64,000 nt of DNA, from assembly GCF_001660485.1 (NCBI RefSeq), contig NZ_CP013979.1:2976001-3040000 (forward strand), given 5' to 3'. The notes below the pieces were generated by a model. The model searched no databases. It saw only the letters and a program-made list of their open reading frames with translations, and was not told the DNA's origin. The position numbers were made by a program, and so were the translations under genes. Every line of letters starts with the position of its first letter. The stretch's first letter is position 1. Origin of the DNA: Agromyces aureus. Its GTDB lineage: Bacteria; Actinomycetota; Actinomycetes; Actinomycetales; Microbacteriaceae. Below, in pieces: positions 50,807 to 60,365 of the stretch.

Positions 50807-51691
50807 TCAGCGGGTCGCGGTCGTCGCCCGGTCGCGCCCGGTCAGGTCGCGGTGGTGCGAGATCGCCCGCCAGCCGTCGGTGCGCAGCAGATCCGCGATC
50901 GCCGCCGACTGCGTCTCGAAGTGCTCGAACACGAGCGTGCCGCCGGGGTGCAGCAGCGCGAACGCGCGCACCGAGAGCGCCCGGATCACGTCGAGCCCGT
51001 CGCCACCGCCGTAGAGCGCGACATCCGGATCGTGCACGAGCACCTCGACGTCGCGCGGCAACTCGGCCGCGGGCACGTAGGGCGGATTCGACACGACCAC
51101 CGAGACCCGGCCGTCGAGCTCGGGCAGCGCGTCGGCGAGATCGCCGACGACGAGCTCGACCGCGACGCCCGTCTCGTCGATGTTGCGCCTCGCCCAGACC
51201 GCTGCCTCGGGTGAGATCTCGACCGCGTGCACCCGCGCGTGCGGCACCTCGGTCGCGAGCGCGAGCGCGAGCGCGCCGCTGCCCGTGCCGAGATCGACGG
51301 CGATCGGCGACGCGGCCGGCACCGCACGCAGGGCGTCGATCGCGAGCTGGGCGACCGTCTCGGTCTCGGGCCGGGGCACCAGCACGCCGGGGCCGACGAG
51401 CAGGTCGAGGCTGCGGAACGGCGCGCGCCCCGTGATGTGCTGCAATGGCTCGCGCGCCGCCCGGCGATCGACGAGCGCCGCCAGCGCGGCGGCATCCGCC
51501 TCGTCGAGCTCGCCGCCCATGATCAACCGGGCCTGCACGCCGCCGCGCGAGAGGTCGAGCACGTGCCCGAGGAGCAGCTCGGCGTCGACCTCTGCGTCGG
51601 GCACGCCCGCGGCCGTCAGGCGCGAGACGATCGCCTCGCGCACCGCCCTGACCGAACGATCGCCGGCGGGCCGCGGCATCCGTGCATCCAT
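50807..51691 (-). CDS. prmC: Peptide chain release factor N5-glutamine methyltransferase
   Basis: SAM-dependent methyltransferase that methylates the GGQ glutamine of release factors, 294 residues. SAM site D-L-G-T-G-S-G-A-L-A and the catalytic N-P-P-Y motif are clear; the N-terminal helical domain contains A-E-L-L-L-G-H-V-L. The ATG at 51691 has a TACATT box ending 7 nt upstream; a second ATG lies four codons in. In related genomes prmC follows prfA directly; here cysK-cysE lies between them in opposite orientation. Confidence 0.94.
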   Translation of the reverse strand: MDARMPRPAGDRSVRAVREAIVSRLTAAGVPDAEVDAELLLGHVLDLSRGGVQARLIMGGELDEADAAALAALVDRRAAREPLQHITGRAPFRSLDLLVGPGVLVPRPETETVAQLAIDALRAVPAASPIAVDLGTGSGALALALATEVPHARVHAVEISPEAAVWARRNIDETGVAVELVVGDLADALPELDGRVSVVVSNPPYVPAAELPRDVEVLVHDPDVALYGGGDGLDVIRALSVRAFALLHPGGTLVFEHFETQSAAIADLLRTDGWRAISHHRDLTGRDRATTATR

Positions 51692-51698
51692 GAAATGG

Positions 51699-51704
51699 AA
51701 TGTA
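51699..51704 (-). promoter_or_regulatory. -10 box for leaderless prmC
   Basis: TACATT on the minus strand, 7 nt before the prmC ATG at 51691. It explains how prmC is expressed although separated from prfA. Confidence 0.45.
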
Positions 51705-51733
51705 ATGCACGTGACCGTGAGGAACCCCCCGCC

Positions 51734-51739
51734 TAGGCT
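51734..51739 (+). promoter_or_regulatory. -10 box for the cysK-cysE operon
   Basis: TAGGCT with a weak GTGACC -35 candidate 17 bp upstream (51711-51716). Transcription would start near 51746, about 40 nt before cysK. Confidence 0.35.
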
Positions 51740-51786
51740 TGACGACGGCGTTCGCTGCCGCACCCACACCCGAGAGGAAGCCCCCA

Positions 51787-52722
51787 ATGGCCCAGATCTT
51801 CGACAACATCACCGAGGCCTTCGGTCGCACGCCGCTCGTGCGCCTGAACCGCATCAGCGAGGGTGCGGGCGCCACCGTGCTCGGCAAGCTCGAGTTCTAC
51901 AACCCCTCCGCGAGCGTCAAGGACCGCCTCGGCATCGCCATCGTCGACGCCGCAGAGGCCTCCGGCGAGCTCGCACCCGGCGGCACCATCGTCGAGGGCA
52001 CCAGCGGCAACACGGGCATCGCCCTCGCCATGGTCGGCGCGGCGCGCGGCTACAACGTCATCCTCGCGATGCCCGAGACCATGTCGGCCGAGCGCAAGGC
52101 GCTCCTCAAGGCCTACGGTGCGCAGCTCGTGCTCACGCCCGGCTCAGAGGGCATGAAGGGCGCCGTCGCGCGCGCCGAGCAGATCGTCGCCGAGACCCCC
52201 GGTGCGGTGCTCGCCAAGCAGTTCGCGAACCAGGCCAACGTCGAGATCCACCGCCGCACCACGGCAGAGGAGATCTGGGCCGACACCGACGGCGGCGTCG
52301 ACATCTTCATCTCGGGCATCGGCACGGGCGGCACCATCTCTGGCGTCGGTCAGGTCCTCAAGGAGCGCAAGCCCGAAGTGCAGATCATCGGCGTCGAGCC
52401 CGAGGAGTCCCCCATCCTCAACGGCGGCGCCCCCGGCCCGCACAAGATCCAGGGCATCGGCGCGAACTTCGTGCCCGAGATCCTCGACCGCGAGGTCTAC
52501 GACGAGATCTTCGACGTCAACATCACGCAGGCCGTCGCCACCGCGCGCCGTCTCGGCACCGAAGAGGGCATCCTCGGCGGCATCTCGTCGGGCGCCACCG
52601 TCTACGCCGCGATCGAGGTCGCCAAGCGCCCCGAGAACGCCGGCAAGACGATCGTCGTCATCCTCGCGAGCTACGGTGAGCGCTACCTGTCCACGGTGCT
52701 GTACGAAGGTCTGCTTGACTGA
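51787..52722 (+). CDS. cysK: Cysteine synthase A (O-acetylserine sulfhydrylase)
   Basis: PLP enzyme making cysteine from O-acetylserine and sulfide, 311 residues. Schiff-base lysine K45 in P-S-A-S-V-K-D-R, phosphate loop G-T-G-G-T-I-S-G, and the substrate loop T-S-G-N-T-G. GAGAGGAAG precedes the ATG. cysE follows after 4 bases; the products form the cysteine synthase complex. Confidence 0.97.
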   Translation: MAQIFDNITEAFGRTPLVRLNRISEGAGATVLGKLEFYNPSASVKDRLGIAIVDAAEASGELAPGGTIVEGTSGNTGIALAMVGAARGYNVILAMPETMSAERKALLKAYGAQLVLTPGSEGMKGAVARAEQIVAETPGAVLAKQFANQANVEIHRRTTAEEIWADTDGGVDIFISGIGTGGTISGVGQVLKERKPEVQIIGVEPEESPILNGGAPGPHKIQGIGANFVPEILDREVYDEIFDVNITQAVATARRLGTEEGILGGISSGATVYAAIEVAKRPENAGKTIVVILASYGERYLSTVLYEGLLD

Positions 52723-52726
52723 CCGG

Positions 52727-53305
52727 GTGAGCTTCTTCTCCCGACTGAAGGAAGACCTCGCGACCGCTCGTGCGCACGACCCCGCCGCACGCAGCGATCT
52801 CGAGGTCTTCCTCGTGTACTCCGGCCTGCACGCGGTGTGGGCCTCCCGCCTGACGCATCGACTGTGGCGCGCGGGGTTCCGTTTCCCGGCGCGCGTGATC
52901 TCGCAACTCACGCGCTTCACCACCGGCATCGAGATCCACCCCGGCGCGACCATCGGGCGCCGCTTCTTCATCGATCACGGCATGGGCGTCGTGATCGGCG
53001 AGACCGCGATCATCGGCGACGACTGCATGCTCTACCACGGCGTCACGCTCGGCGGAAAGGCGCCGCGGCACACGCCGCCCGGCACCAAGCGGCACCCGAC
53101 CCTCGGCGACGGCGTCACCATCGGCGCCGGCGCGAAGGTGCTCGGCGACATCACGATCGGCGAGTGGAGCGCCGTCGGCGCCAACGCCGTCGTGACGCGC
53201 AGCGCTCCCCCGCACTCGTTGCTCGTGGGCGTGCCCGCGACCGCTCGACCGTTGAGCGCCGCGGCCGCCGATTCGTCGCGCGGCGTGCACGACTGGCACA
53301 TCTGA
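52727..53305 (+). CDS. cysE: Serine O-acetyltransferase
   Basis: Makes O-acetylserine from serine and acetyl-CoA, the first step of cysteine synthesis. The 192-residue protein is a short CysE: a helical N-terminal part (about 60 residues) then left-handed beta-helix hexapeptides with the catalytic [11 protein letters not shown] and H-G-V-T-L-G-G. It ends V-H-D-W-H-I; the terminal Ile is what docks in CysK. GTG start at 52727. The perfect palindrome 43 bases downstream should end the transcript. Confidence 0.95.
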   Translation: MSFFSRLKEDLATARAHDPAARSDLEVFLVYSGLHAVWASRLTHRLWRAGFRFPARVISQLTRFTTGIEIHPGATIGRRFFIDHGMGVVIGETAIIGDDCMLYHGVTLGGKAPRHTPPGTKRHPTLGDGVTIGAGAKVLGDITIGEWSAVGANAVVTRSAPPHSLLVGVPATARPLSAAAADSSRGVHDWHI

Positions 53306-53347
53306 CCACGAACGGCACGTCTGACGAAGAGCCGTTCGACGCCGAGT

Positions 53348-53389
53348 ACGACGAAGGGGCGGATGCCGCGGCATCCGCCCCTTCGTCGT
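53348..53389. terminator. Perfect 42-nt palindrome, bidirectional terminator
   Basis: 21-base arms 53348-53368 and 53369-53389 are exact reverse complements, centred on GCCG|CGGC inside two abutting copies of the GGATGCCGC word. It lies between convergent cysE and prfA, so it can stop both. In RNA the top would open into a short loop. No T-tract. Confidence 0.75.
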
Positions 53390-53456
53390 GTCATCACGGT
53401 CTCGTCACCGCGGTCTCGTCACCGCTGAGGCGGCGTGACGTGCGTCGACTCGTGCG

Positions 53457-54533
53457 TCAGCCTTCGGCGAGACCGGCGAGCTGCGCCTCTTCGTCGGCCT
53501 GGATGGCCGACTCGATGATCGGCTCGAGCGCGCCGTTCATGACCTGGTCGAGGTTGTACGCCTTGTAGCCGGTGCGGTGATCGGCGATGCGGTTCTCGGG
53601 GAAGTTGTACGTGCGGATGCGCTCCGAACGGTCCATCGAGCGGATCTGCGACTTGCGGGCATCGGATGCCGCGGCGTCGAGCTCCTCCTGCTGGCGCGCG
53701 AGGATGCGGGCGCGGAGCACGCGCATGGCGGCCTCGCGGTTCTGCAGCTGCGACTTCTCGTTCTGCATCGACACCACGATGCCCGTGGGCAGGTGGGTGA
53801 TGCGCACGGCCGAGTCGGTCGTGTTGACCGACTGGCCGCCGGGACCCGACGAGCGGTACACGTCGATCTTGAGGTCGTTCTGGTTGATCTCGACCTCTTC
53901 GGGCTCGTCGACCTCGGGGAAGACGAGCACGCCGGTGGTCGACGTGTGGATGCGCCCCTGCGTCTCGGTCACGGGCACGCGCTGCACGCGGTGCACGCCG
54001 CCCTCGTACTTCAGGTGCGCCCAGACGCCCTGCGACGGGTCGGTCGCGTTCGACTTGATCGCGACCTGCACGTCTTTGTAGCCGCCCAGGTCGGACTCGT
54101 TCTGGTCGAGGAGCTCGACCTTCCAGCCCTTCGACTGCGCGTACTGCATGTACATGCGCAGGAGATCGCCGGCGAAGAGGGCGCTCTCGGCGCCGCCCTC
54201 GCCGCCCTTGATCTCCATGATCACGTCGCGACCGTCATCGGGGTCGCGCGGGATCAGGAGTCGCCGGAGCTTCTCCTGAGCCTGCGCGAGGCTCTCCTCG
54301 AGCGCGGGCACCTCTTCGGCGAACGCGTCGTCCTCCTTCGCGAGCTCACGCGCGGCGGCGAGGTCGTCCTGCGCCTCGTGCCAGGCCGAGTTCGCGGCGA
54401 CGATGCGGCTGAGCTCGGCGTAACGCCGGTTCACCTTCTTCGCACGCGCGGCGTCGGCATGCAGCGCCGGGTCGGCGAGCGCCTCCTGGAGCGCGCCGTG
54501 CTCGGCGAGCAGGCCCTTGACGGATTCGAACAC
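53457..54533 (-). CDS. prfA: Peptide chain release factor 1
   Basis: Recognises UAA and UAG stop codons and triggers peptide release, 358 residues. The G-G-Q catalytic motif is in [10 protein letters not shown]; the P-x-T tripeptide region lies in [11 protein letters not shown] start 7 bases after the rho stop. Confidence 0.97.
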   Translation of the reverse strand: MFESVKGLLAEHGALQEALADPALHADAARAKKVNRRYAELSRIVAANSAWHEAQDDLAAARELAKEDDAFAEEVPALEESLAQAQEKLRRLLIPRDPDDGRDVIMEIKGGEGGAESALFAGDLLRMYMQYAQSKGWKVELLDQNESDLGGYKDVQVAIKSNATDPSQGVWAHLKYEGGVHRVQRVPVTETQGRIHTSTTGVLVFPEVDEPEEVEINQNDLKIDVYRSSGPGGQSVNTTDSAVRITHLPTGIVVSMQNEKSQLQNREAAMRVLRARILARQQEELDAAASDARKSQIRSMDRSERIRTYNFPENRIADHRTGYKAYNLDQVMNGALEPIIESAIQADEEAQLAGLAEG

Positions 54534-54540
54534 GGATGCC

Positions 54541-56751
54541 TCAGCGGTGGTCGTGCTCGTTCGCGTGCGATGCCCCGTGGCCGTTGGCCCCCACCGGCAT
54601 CGACTTCTGCATGAGCATCAGGAACTCGACGTTGGACTGGGTCTCCTTCAGGCGGCCCAGCACGGCCTCGAGCGCGGGCTGCTGGTCGAGGCCCGCGAGG
54701 GCACGACGCAGCTTCCACGTGATCTTGACCTCGTCGGGGCTCAGCAGCATCTCCTCGCGGCGGGTGGACGACGCGTTGACGTCGACCGCCGGGAAGATGC
54801 GCTTGTCGGCGAGCTGGCGCGAGAGGCGGAGCTCGGAGTTGCCGGTGCCCTTGAACTCCTCGAAGATGACCTCGTCCATCTTGGAGCCGGTCTCCACGAG
54901 CGCGGTCGCGAGGATCGTGAGGGATCCGCCGTTCTCGATGTTGCGCGCTGCGCCGAAGAAGCGCTTCGGCGGGTAGAGCGCCGAGGCGTCGACGCCGCCC
55001 GAGAGGATGCGGCCCGAGGTGGGTGCGGCCAGGTTGTAGGCGCGGCCCAGGCGGGTGATCGAGTCGAGCAGCACGACGACGTCGTGGCCGAGCTCGACGA
55101 GTCGCTTCGCACGCTCGATGGCGAGTTCGGCGACCGTCGTGTGGTCTTCGGCCGGACGGTCGAACGTCGAGGCGATGACCTCGCCCTTGACCGTGCGCTG
55201 CATGTCGGTGACCTCTTCGGGGCGCTCGTCGACGAGCACGACCATGAGGTGGACCTCGGGGTTGTTGATCGAGATGGCGTTCGCGATCTGCTGCAGCACT
55301 ATCGTCTTGCCCGCCTTCGGGGGCGCGACGATGAGGCCGCGCTGGCCCTTGCCGATGGGTGCGACGAGGTCGATGATGCGCTGCGTGAGCTTGGTGGGCT
55401 CGGTCTCGAGGCGCAGGCGCTCCTGCGGGTAGAGCGGCGTGAGCTTCTGGAACTCGACGCGCGCGCCCGACTCCTCGATGGTCTGGCCGTTCACCGAGTC
55501 GACCTTGACGAGGGCGTTGTACTTCTGGCGGCTGTTCGACTCGCCGTCACGCGGCTGCTTGATCGAGCCGACGACCGCGTCGCCCTTGCGCAGGTTGTAC
55601 TTCTTGACCTGGCCGAGCGAGACGTAGACGTCGCTCGGGCCGGGCAGGTAACCCGTCGTGCGCACGAACGCGTAGTTGTCGAGCACGTCGAGGATGCCCG
55701 CGATGGGGATCAGCACGTCGTCGTCGAGGACCTCGGGCTCGAGCTCGTCGCCGCCGGTCTGGCCGCGACGCTTGCGGTCGCGGTAGCGGTTGCGACGGCC
55801 GCCGTCGGCGTCGAGCGCCTCGGCGTTGCCGCCTCGGCTCTGCTGACCCTGCTGGCGGTTCTCGCCGCCCTGCTTGGCCTCGGCGTCGGCGCCCTGGCGC
55901 TCGCGCGGCTGGCGGCCGCCCTGCTCGTCGGCCTTGCGCGGCTCGGCGTTGCCGTTGCCGCCCTGGCCGTTGCCGTTCTGGGTGTTGCCGTTCTGGGTGT
56001 TGCCGTTCTGAGCGTTCTGCCCGTTCTGACGACCCTGGCCCTGCGCGTCGGCGCCCTTCTGCGCGTCCTCGCCCGTGCGCTCGGCGCGCTCGCGCTCTCC
56101 ACCGCGGCGACCGCGGTTGCGGCTGCGACCCTGGCGGGGCTGGTCGGCTGCCTGCTCGCCCTCGGCGTCGGCCTGGGGGGCGCGGCCGGCCTCGCCGGTC
56201 GCGGCCGCGAGCTCCTCGCGCACGGCGGCGCGGGCGGCCTCGCGGGCCTCGTCGCTGTCGGTGCCGGATGCCGCGGGCACGAGGTCGACGCCGGAGGCGC
56301 CGGCGTTCGCGTGCTGGGCGGCCGCAGTGGTCGCGCTCGTTGCGCGGCGCGGCTGGCGACCCTGACGGGTACGCGCCGGAGCGGCGGGCGCCTCGGGCTC
56401 GGCGGCGGGCGCCTCGTCGACCGGCGCCTCGACGGGCGCGGCTGCGACCTCGTCGGCGGCCGGGGCCGCCGCCTCGGCGACGGCTGCGGGGGCCTCGACG
56501 GCCTCGGCGACGGGGGCCTCGGCGGCGGGAGCCTCGACCGGCGGCGCGTCGACGGCGTCGGGCGTCTCGACGTCGGGGGCCTCGCCGATCTGGTGGGCCG
56601 AGATCAGGTCCACGAGCTCGCCCTTGCGGCGCTTGGAGGCGCCGGAGATGCCGAGCGAGGCGGCGAGCTCCTGGAGTTCGGCCACCTTCAGGGTGGTGAG
56701 TCGGGTGCGGTTCGCCGCGCTCAGTTCAGCGTGGTCGGATGCGTTGGTCAC
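54541..56751 (-). CDS. rho: Transcription termination factor Rho with large N-terminal insertion
   Basis: Hexameric RNA helicase that ends transcription, 736 residues against 419 in E. coli. Rho_N helices lie at 1-52, an insertion of about 280 residues (55 to about 335) follows, then the RNA-binding fold and the ATPase with P-loop A-P-P-K-A-G-K-T near 473-480. The insertion begins Ala/Pro/Glu-rich, becomes Arg/Gly/Gln-rich and includes an Asn/Gln tract with N-G-N-T-Q repeats. Such insertions are known in actinobacterial Rho and add RNA affinity. The GTG at 56751 has AAGGAA about 12 nt upstream; a leader of about 170 nt may allow autoregulation. Confidence 0.96.
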   Translation of the reverse strand: MTNASDHAELSAANRTRLTTLKVAELQELAASLGISGASKRRKGELVDLISAHQIGEAPDVETPDAVDAPPVEAPAAEAPVAEAVEAPAAVAEAAAPAADEVAAAPVEAPVDEAPAAEPEAPAAPARTRQGRQPRRATSATTAAAQHANAGASGVDLVPAASGTDSDEAREAARAAVREELAAATGEAGRAPQADAEGEQAADQPRQGRSRNRGRRGGERERAERTGEDAQKGADAQGQGRQNGQNAQNGNTQNGNTQNGNGQGGNGNAEPRKADEQGGRQPRERQGADAEAKQGGENRQQGQQSRGGNAEALDADGGRRNRYRDRKRRGQTGGDELEPEVLDDDVLIPIAGILDVLDNYAFVRTTGYLPGPSDVYVSLGQVKKYNLRKGDAVVGSIKQPRDGESNSRQKYNALVKVDSVNGQTIEESGARVEFQKLTPLYPQERLRLETEPTKLTQRIIDLVAPIGKGQRGLIVAPPKAGKTIVLQQIANAISINNPEVHLMVVLVDERPEEVTDMQRTVKGEVIASTFDRPAEDHTTVAELAIERAKRLVELGHDVVVLLDSITRLGRAYNLAAPTSGRILSGGVDASALYPPKRFFGAARNIENGGSLTILATALVETGSKMDEVIFEEFKGTGNSELRLSRQLADKRIFPAVDVNASSTRREEMLLSPDEVKITWKLRRALAGLDQQPALEAVLGRLKETQSNVEFLMLMQKSMPVGANGHGASHANEHDHR
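55970..56014 (-). repeat. 15-bp tandem repeat in rho (N-G-N-T-Q)
   Basis: Three tandem copies of TTGCCGTTCTGGGTG on the plus strand, two exact and the third with two changes, encode the Asn/Gln-rich N-G-N-T-Q units of the Rho insertion. The in-frame unit can change copy number without frameshift. Confidence 0.7.
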
Positions 56752-56929
56752 TTGGGTATGTTCCTTTCCCCTGGTCGCAAGATATGCGGACCCAGAAGAG
56801 CTGGTCGCTGACACGTCAGAGGTCATGCGCGGAGGCGCAGACGTGCGCGAGCGAGAAAGCAATGATTGCCGGGAATTGCACGATGCGACGTTGAACGCGA
56901 ACAGTGCGTCGCTCGTCGGGTGCGCTCCA

Positions 56930-56938
56930 ATGCTATCA
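56930..56938 (-). promoter_or_regulatory. Extended -10 promoter of rho
   Basis: Minus strand TGATAGCAT (TGn plus TAGCAT) lies in the 253-base gap between thrB and rho. The start point would be near 56923, giving a leader of about 170 nt. A CTGAC/GTCAG inverted repeat sits in that leader at 56808-56819. Confidence 0.45.
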
Positions 56939-57004
56939 CCAGACGAGCCATGCGCCGATTCGTGACGCGCCCTGTGGAGAACGAAACGGAGAACAGGCTC
57001 CCGC

Positions 57005-57964
57005 TCAGTCGGCCACGGGCGTGACGGTGGCTCCCAGGAAGTCGACCGCGAGCGGCAGCGGCTGCCACGCCGTCTCGGCGGACTCCTCGACGAGGCGCAC
57101 CGCCTCGGCGCGTGCACTCGGGTCGCTCGCCAGCACCAGGATCGACGGTCCGGCGCCGGAGACGACGGCCGGGTGACCGGCCGCGCGGAGCACCCGGATG
57201 AGCCGATCGGTCTCGGGCATCGCCTGAGCCCGGTAGTTCTGGTGCAGCTTGTCTTCGGTGGCCTGCAGCAGCAGCTCGGGGCTCTGGATGAGGGCCGCGA
57301 TGAGCAGGGCCGAGCGCGACACGTTGAACACGGCGTCTTCATGGGGCACCGACTGCGGCTGCAGCGATCGCGCGAGCGCCGTCGACATCTCGTGCTCCGG
57401 CACGAGCACGAGCGGCGAGACGCCGCGGTGCACGATGAGCTTCTTGTGGCGCGGACCCTCGGGCGTGACCCACGCGATGGTGAGTCCGCCGAAGAGCGCG
57501 GGAGCGACGTTGTCGGGGTGCCCCTCGAGCTCGGTCGCGATCTCGAGGAGGTCGTCGGCGCTGAGCTCGACGACGCCCTCGAGGAGCCCGGATGCCGCGA
57601 CCACGCCGGCGACGATCGCCGCACCCGACGAGCCGAGACCTCGGCCGTGCGGGATGGTGTTGTGCGCCACGAGGCGGATCGACGGCATCTCCACGCCGAC
57701 TCGCGAGAACGTGTGCGCCATGGCGCGCACCACGAGGTGCGTCTCGTCGAGCGGCACCTCGCCCTCGCCGACGCCGTGCACCTCGATGTCGTGGGCCGCG
57801 GCATCCGTCGCCTCGATCTCGAGCTCGTCGTAGCGAGCGAGCGCGAGGCCGAGCGTGTCGAAGCCGGGGCCGAGGTTCGCACTCGTCGCGGGCACCTTGA
57901 CGCGCACGCGACGGCCGACGAGGTCGACCGGGCCCGTCGACGCCTGGGGCACGGTCACGCTCAT
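57005..57964 (-). CDS. thrB: Homoserine kinase
   Basis: GHMP kinase phosphorylating homoserine for threonine synthesis, 319 residues. Motif P-A-T-S-A-N-L-G-P-G-F-D near 24-35 and the GHMP ATP loop P-H-G-R-G-L-G-S-S-G-A (about 109-119) are intact. Last gene of lysA-hom-thrC-thrB; the ATG overlaps the thrC stop (ATGA). Confidence 0.96.
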   Translation of the reverse strand: MSVTVPQASTGPVDLVGRRVRVKVPATSANLGPGFDTLGLALARYDELEIEATDAAAHDIEVHGVGEGEVPLDETHLVVRAMAHTFSRVGVEMPSIRLVAHNTIPHGRGLGSSGAAIVAGVVAASGLLEGVVELSADDLLEIATELEGHPDNVAPALFGGLTIAWVTPEGPRHKKLIVHRGVSPLVLVPEHEMSTALARSLQPQSVPHEDAVFNVSRSALLIAALIQSPELLLQATEDKLHQNYRAQAMPETDRLIRVLRAAGHPAVVSGAGPSILVLASDPSARAEAVRLVEESAETAWQPLPLAVDFLGATVTPVAD

Positions 57965-59058
57965 GAGGCGAGTCCGAGCACCGCGGCGATCTGGGCCGTG
58001 TCCACGGGAACGATCGTGGGCTGCACGTCGGAGCCGTCCGCCGTGCGCAGGGCCCACTGGGGGTCCTTGAGGCCGTGGCCCGTCACCGTGAGCACGACGC
58101 GCGCGCCCGCCGGGATGACCCCCGCGGCCGAACGCTCGAGCAGGCCGGCGACCGAGATCGCCGATGCGGGCTCGACGAAGATGCCGACCTCGGCCGAGAG
58201 GATGCGCTGGGCCTCGAGGATCTTGTCGTCGTCGATGGCGCCGAAGTAGCCGTCGGTCTCGTCGCGCGCCGAGAGGGCGAGCTCCCACGAGGCCGGGTTG
58301 CCGATGCGGATCGCGCTCGCGATGGTCTCGGGGTGCTTCACCGGCTCGCCGCGCACGATCGGCGCGGAGCCCGAGGCCTGGAAGCCGAACATGCGGGGCA
58401 TGCGCGTGGCGTTGCCCGCGGCGATGTCTTCACGGTAGCCGCGCGTGTAGGCGGTGTAGTTGCCCGCGTTGCCGACCGGGATGAAGTGGAAGTCGGGGGC
58501 GTCGCCGTGGGCCTCGACGATCTCGAACGCCGCGGTCTTCTGACCCTCGATGCGGTCGTTGTTGACCGAGTTGACGAGGTGCACCGGGTAGTTCGCCGCG
58601 AGGTCGCGGGCGATGTCGAGGCAGTCGTCGAAGTTGCCCTGCACCTGGAGGAGCTCGCCGTTGTGCGCGATGGCCTGGCTGAGCTTGCCCATGGCGATCT
58701 TGCCCTCGGGAACGAGCACGGCCGCCTTGATGCCGGCGTGCGCCGCGTAGGCCGCGGCCGACGCGGACGTGTTGCCGGTCGAGGCGCAGATGACGACCTT
58801 CGCCCCCCGCTCGACGGCCTTCGTGACGGCCATGGTCATGCCGCGGTCCTTGAAGGAGCCGGTCGGGTTCATGCCCTCGTACTTGACCCACACGTCGGCG
58901 CCCGTCCGGCGCGACAGCGCCGGCGCGGGCAGGAGCGGCGTGCCGCCCTCGCCGAGGGTGACGACCGGCGTGGCATCCGTGACGTCGAGACGATCGGCGT
59001 ACTCGCGGATGACGCCTCGCCACTGACGGGACGTGGCCTTGGGGCTGGGCTGGTTCAC
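57961..59058 (-). CDS. thrC: Threonine synthase
   Basis: PLP enzyme converting phosphohomoserine to threonine, 365 residues, short type. Lysine K70 in T-G-S-F-K-D-R-G and phosphate loop G-N-A-G-N-Y are visible. The start is a GTG overlapping the hom stop (GTGA). Confidence 0.96.
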   Translation of the reverse strand: MNQPSPKATSRQWRGVIREYADRLDVTDATPVVTLGEGGTPLLPAPALSRRTGADVWVKYEGMNPTGSFKDRGMTMAVTKAVERGAKVVICASTGNTSASAAAYAAHAGIKAAVLVPEGKIAMGKLSQAIAHNGELLQVQGNFDDCLDIARDLAANYPVHLVNSVNNDRIEGQKTAAFEIVEAHGDAPDFHFIPVGNAGNYTAYTRGYREDIAAGNATRMPRMFGFQASGSAPIVRGEPVKHPETIASAIRIGNPASWELALSARDETDGYFGAIDDDKILEAQRILSAEVGIFVEPASAISVAGLLERSAAGVIPAGARVVLTVTGHGLKDPQWALRTADGSDVQPTIVPVDTAQIAAVLGLAS

Positions 59059-60365
59059 AGTGTTCCTTCGACTCGGAGGACGGACGCGACGGATGCGACG
59101 ACGGGATTCTCGGCGAGGGAGGTGACGGTCTCGGCGAGCGCGGACTCCGTCGCCTCGTGCGTCCCGATCACCAGCGTAGCCCGCTCGGAGCCACTGCTCA
59201 CCGTCTGCTGGAGCTGCTCGACCGACACCCCGTGCTCGCTGAACACGCGGGCGATGCGCTCGAGCACGCCGGGCTCGTCGACGACCTCGAGCGTGATCGC
59301 GTAACGCGTGGTGATGCGGCCGATGTCGAACATCGGCAGCTCGGCGTGCGTGGACTCCGCCATGCCCGGGCCGCCGATGACGTGGCGACGGGCGATGGCG
59401 ACGAGGTCGCCGAGCACGGCGGAGGCGGTCTGCACTCCCCCGGCGCCGGCGCCGTAGAACATGAGCGGGCCTGCGGCCGATGCCTCGACGAAGACCGCGT
59501 TGTTCGCGCCGCGCACCGAGGCGAGCGGGTGCTCGCGCGGCACGAGGGCGGGGTACACGCGGGCGGACACGCCCTCCTCGCCGGTCTCGGCGTCGACGAG
59601 GCGCTCGCAGATGGCGAGGAGCTTCACGACGAAGCCCGCTCGGCGCGCCGAGTCGACCTGCGCGGCGCTCACCCCGGTGATGCCCTCGCGGTGCACGGCC
59701 TCGACGGGCACGTTCGTGTGGAAGGCGATGCTCGCGAGGATCGCAGCCTTCTGCGCGGCGTCGTAGCCGCCGATGTCGGCCGTCGGGTCGGCCTCGGCGT
59801 AGCCGAGCTCGGTCGCGGTCGCGAGGGCGTCTTCGAGCGAGGCGCCCGTGGTGTCCATGCGGTCGAGGATGAAGTTCGTGGTGCCATTCACGATGCCGAG
59901 GATGCGCTCGACGCGGTCGCCCGCGAGGCTCTCGCGGAGCGGACGCAGGATCGGGATCGCCCCGCCGACGGCGGCCTCGTAGGAGAGCTGCGCGCCGACC
60001 TGCTCGGCGGCGGCGAACAGTTCGGGGCCGTGGGTCGCGAGCAGCGCCTTGTTGCCCGTGACGACGTCGGCGCCGGAGGCGATCGCCTGGAGCACGAGCG
60101 TGCGGGCGGGCTCGAGGCCGCCCATCAGCTCGATGACGATGTCGGAGCCGAGGATCAGCGCATCGGCGTCGGTCGTGAGGAGCGCGCGGGGCAGCTCGAC
60201 GTCGCGCTCGGCATCGACGTCGCGCACGGCGATGCCGACGAGCTCGATGCGCGCGCCGATGCGCTGCGCGAGCTCGTCGCCGTGCTCGAGGAGGAGCCGG
60301 GCGACCTGCGAACCGACCGAGCCGGCTCCGAGGAGGCCGACCCGGATGGAGCGGTACTCGATCAT
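59055..60365 (-). CDS. hom: Homoserine dehydrogenase with ACT domain
   Basis: NAD(P)-dependent enzyme of the aspartate pathway, 436 residues. Rossmann G-A-G-S-V-G near 13-18, catalytic region G-I-V-N-G-T-T-N-F-I-L near 163-173 and E-L-G-Y-A-E-A-D-P-T-A-D-I-G are all typical. The last ~80 residues form an ACT domain (L-E-V-V-D-E-P-G-V-L), the usual site of threonine feedback inhibition. The ATG overlaps the lysA stop. Confidence 0.97.
   Translation of the reverse strand: MIEYRSIRVGLLGAGSVGSQVARLLLEHGDELAQRIGARIELVGIAVRDVDAERDVELPRALLTTDADALILGSDIVIELMGGLEPARTLVLQAIASGADVVTGNKALLATHGPELFAAAEQVGAQLSYEAAVGGAIPILRPLRESLAGDRVERILGIVNGTTNFILDRMDTTGASLEDALATATELGYAEADPTADIGGYDAAQKAAILASIAFHTNVPVEAVHREGITGVSAAQVDSARRAGFVVKLLAICERLVDAETGEEGVSARVYPALVPREHPLASVRGANNAVFVEASAAGPLMFYGAGAGGVQTASAVLGDLVAIARRHVIGGPGMAESTHAELPMFDIGRITTRYAITLEVVDEPGVLERIARVFSEHGVSVEQLQQTVSSGSERATLVIGTHEATESALAETVTSLAENPVVASVASVLRVEGTL

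Noticed and set aside
53348..53389. 42-nt perfect palindrome considered as recombination or attachment site
   Set aside because: It sits between convergent genes, has a GC-rich stem and shares the repeated word with other terminator hairpins; no integrase or flanking direct repeats are near.
54541..57882. Rho frame remaining open for about 1100 codons back into thrB
   Set aside because: The part beyond 56751 overlaps thrB and the rho leader and shows no family features; Rho_N begins right after the GTG at 56751.
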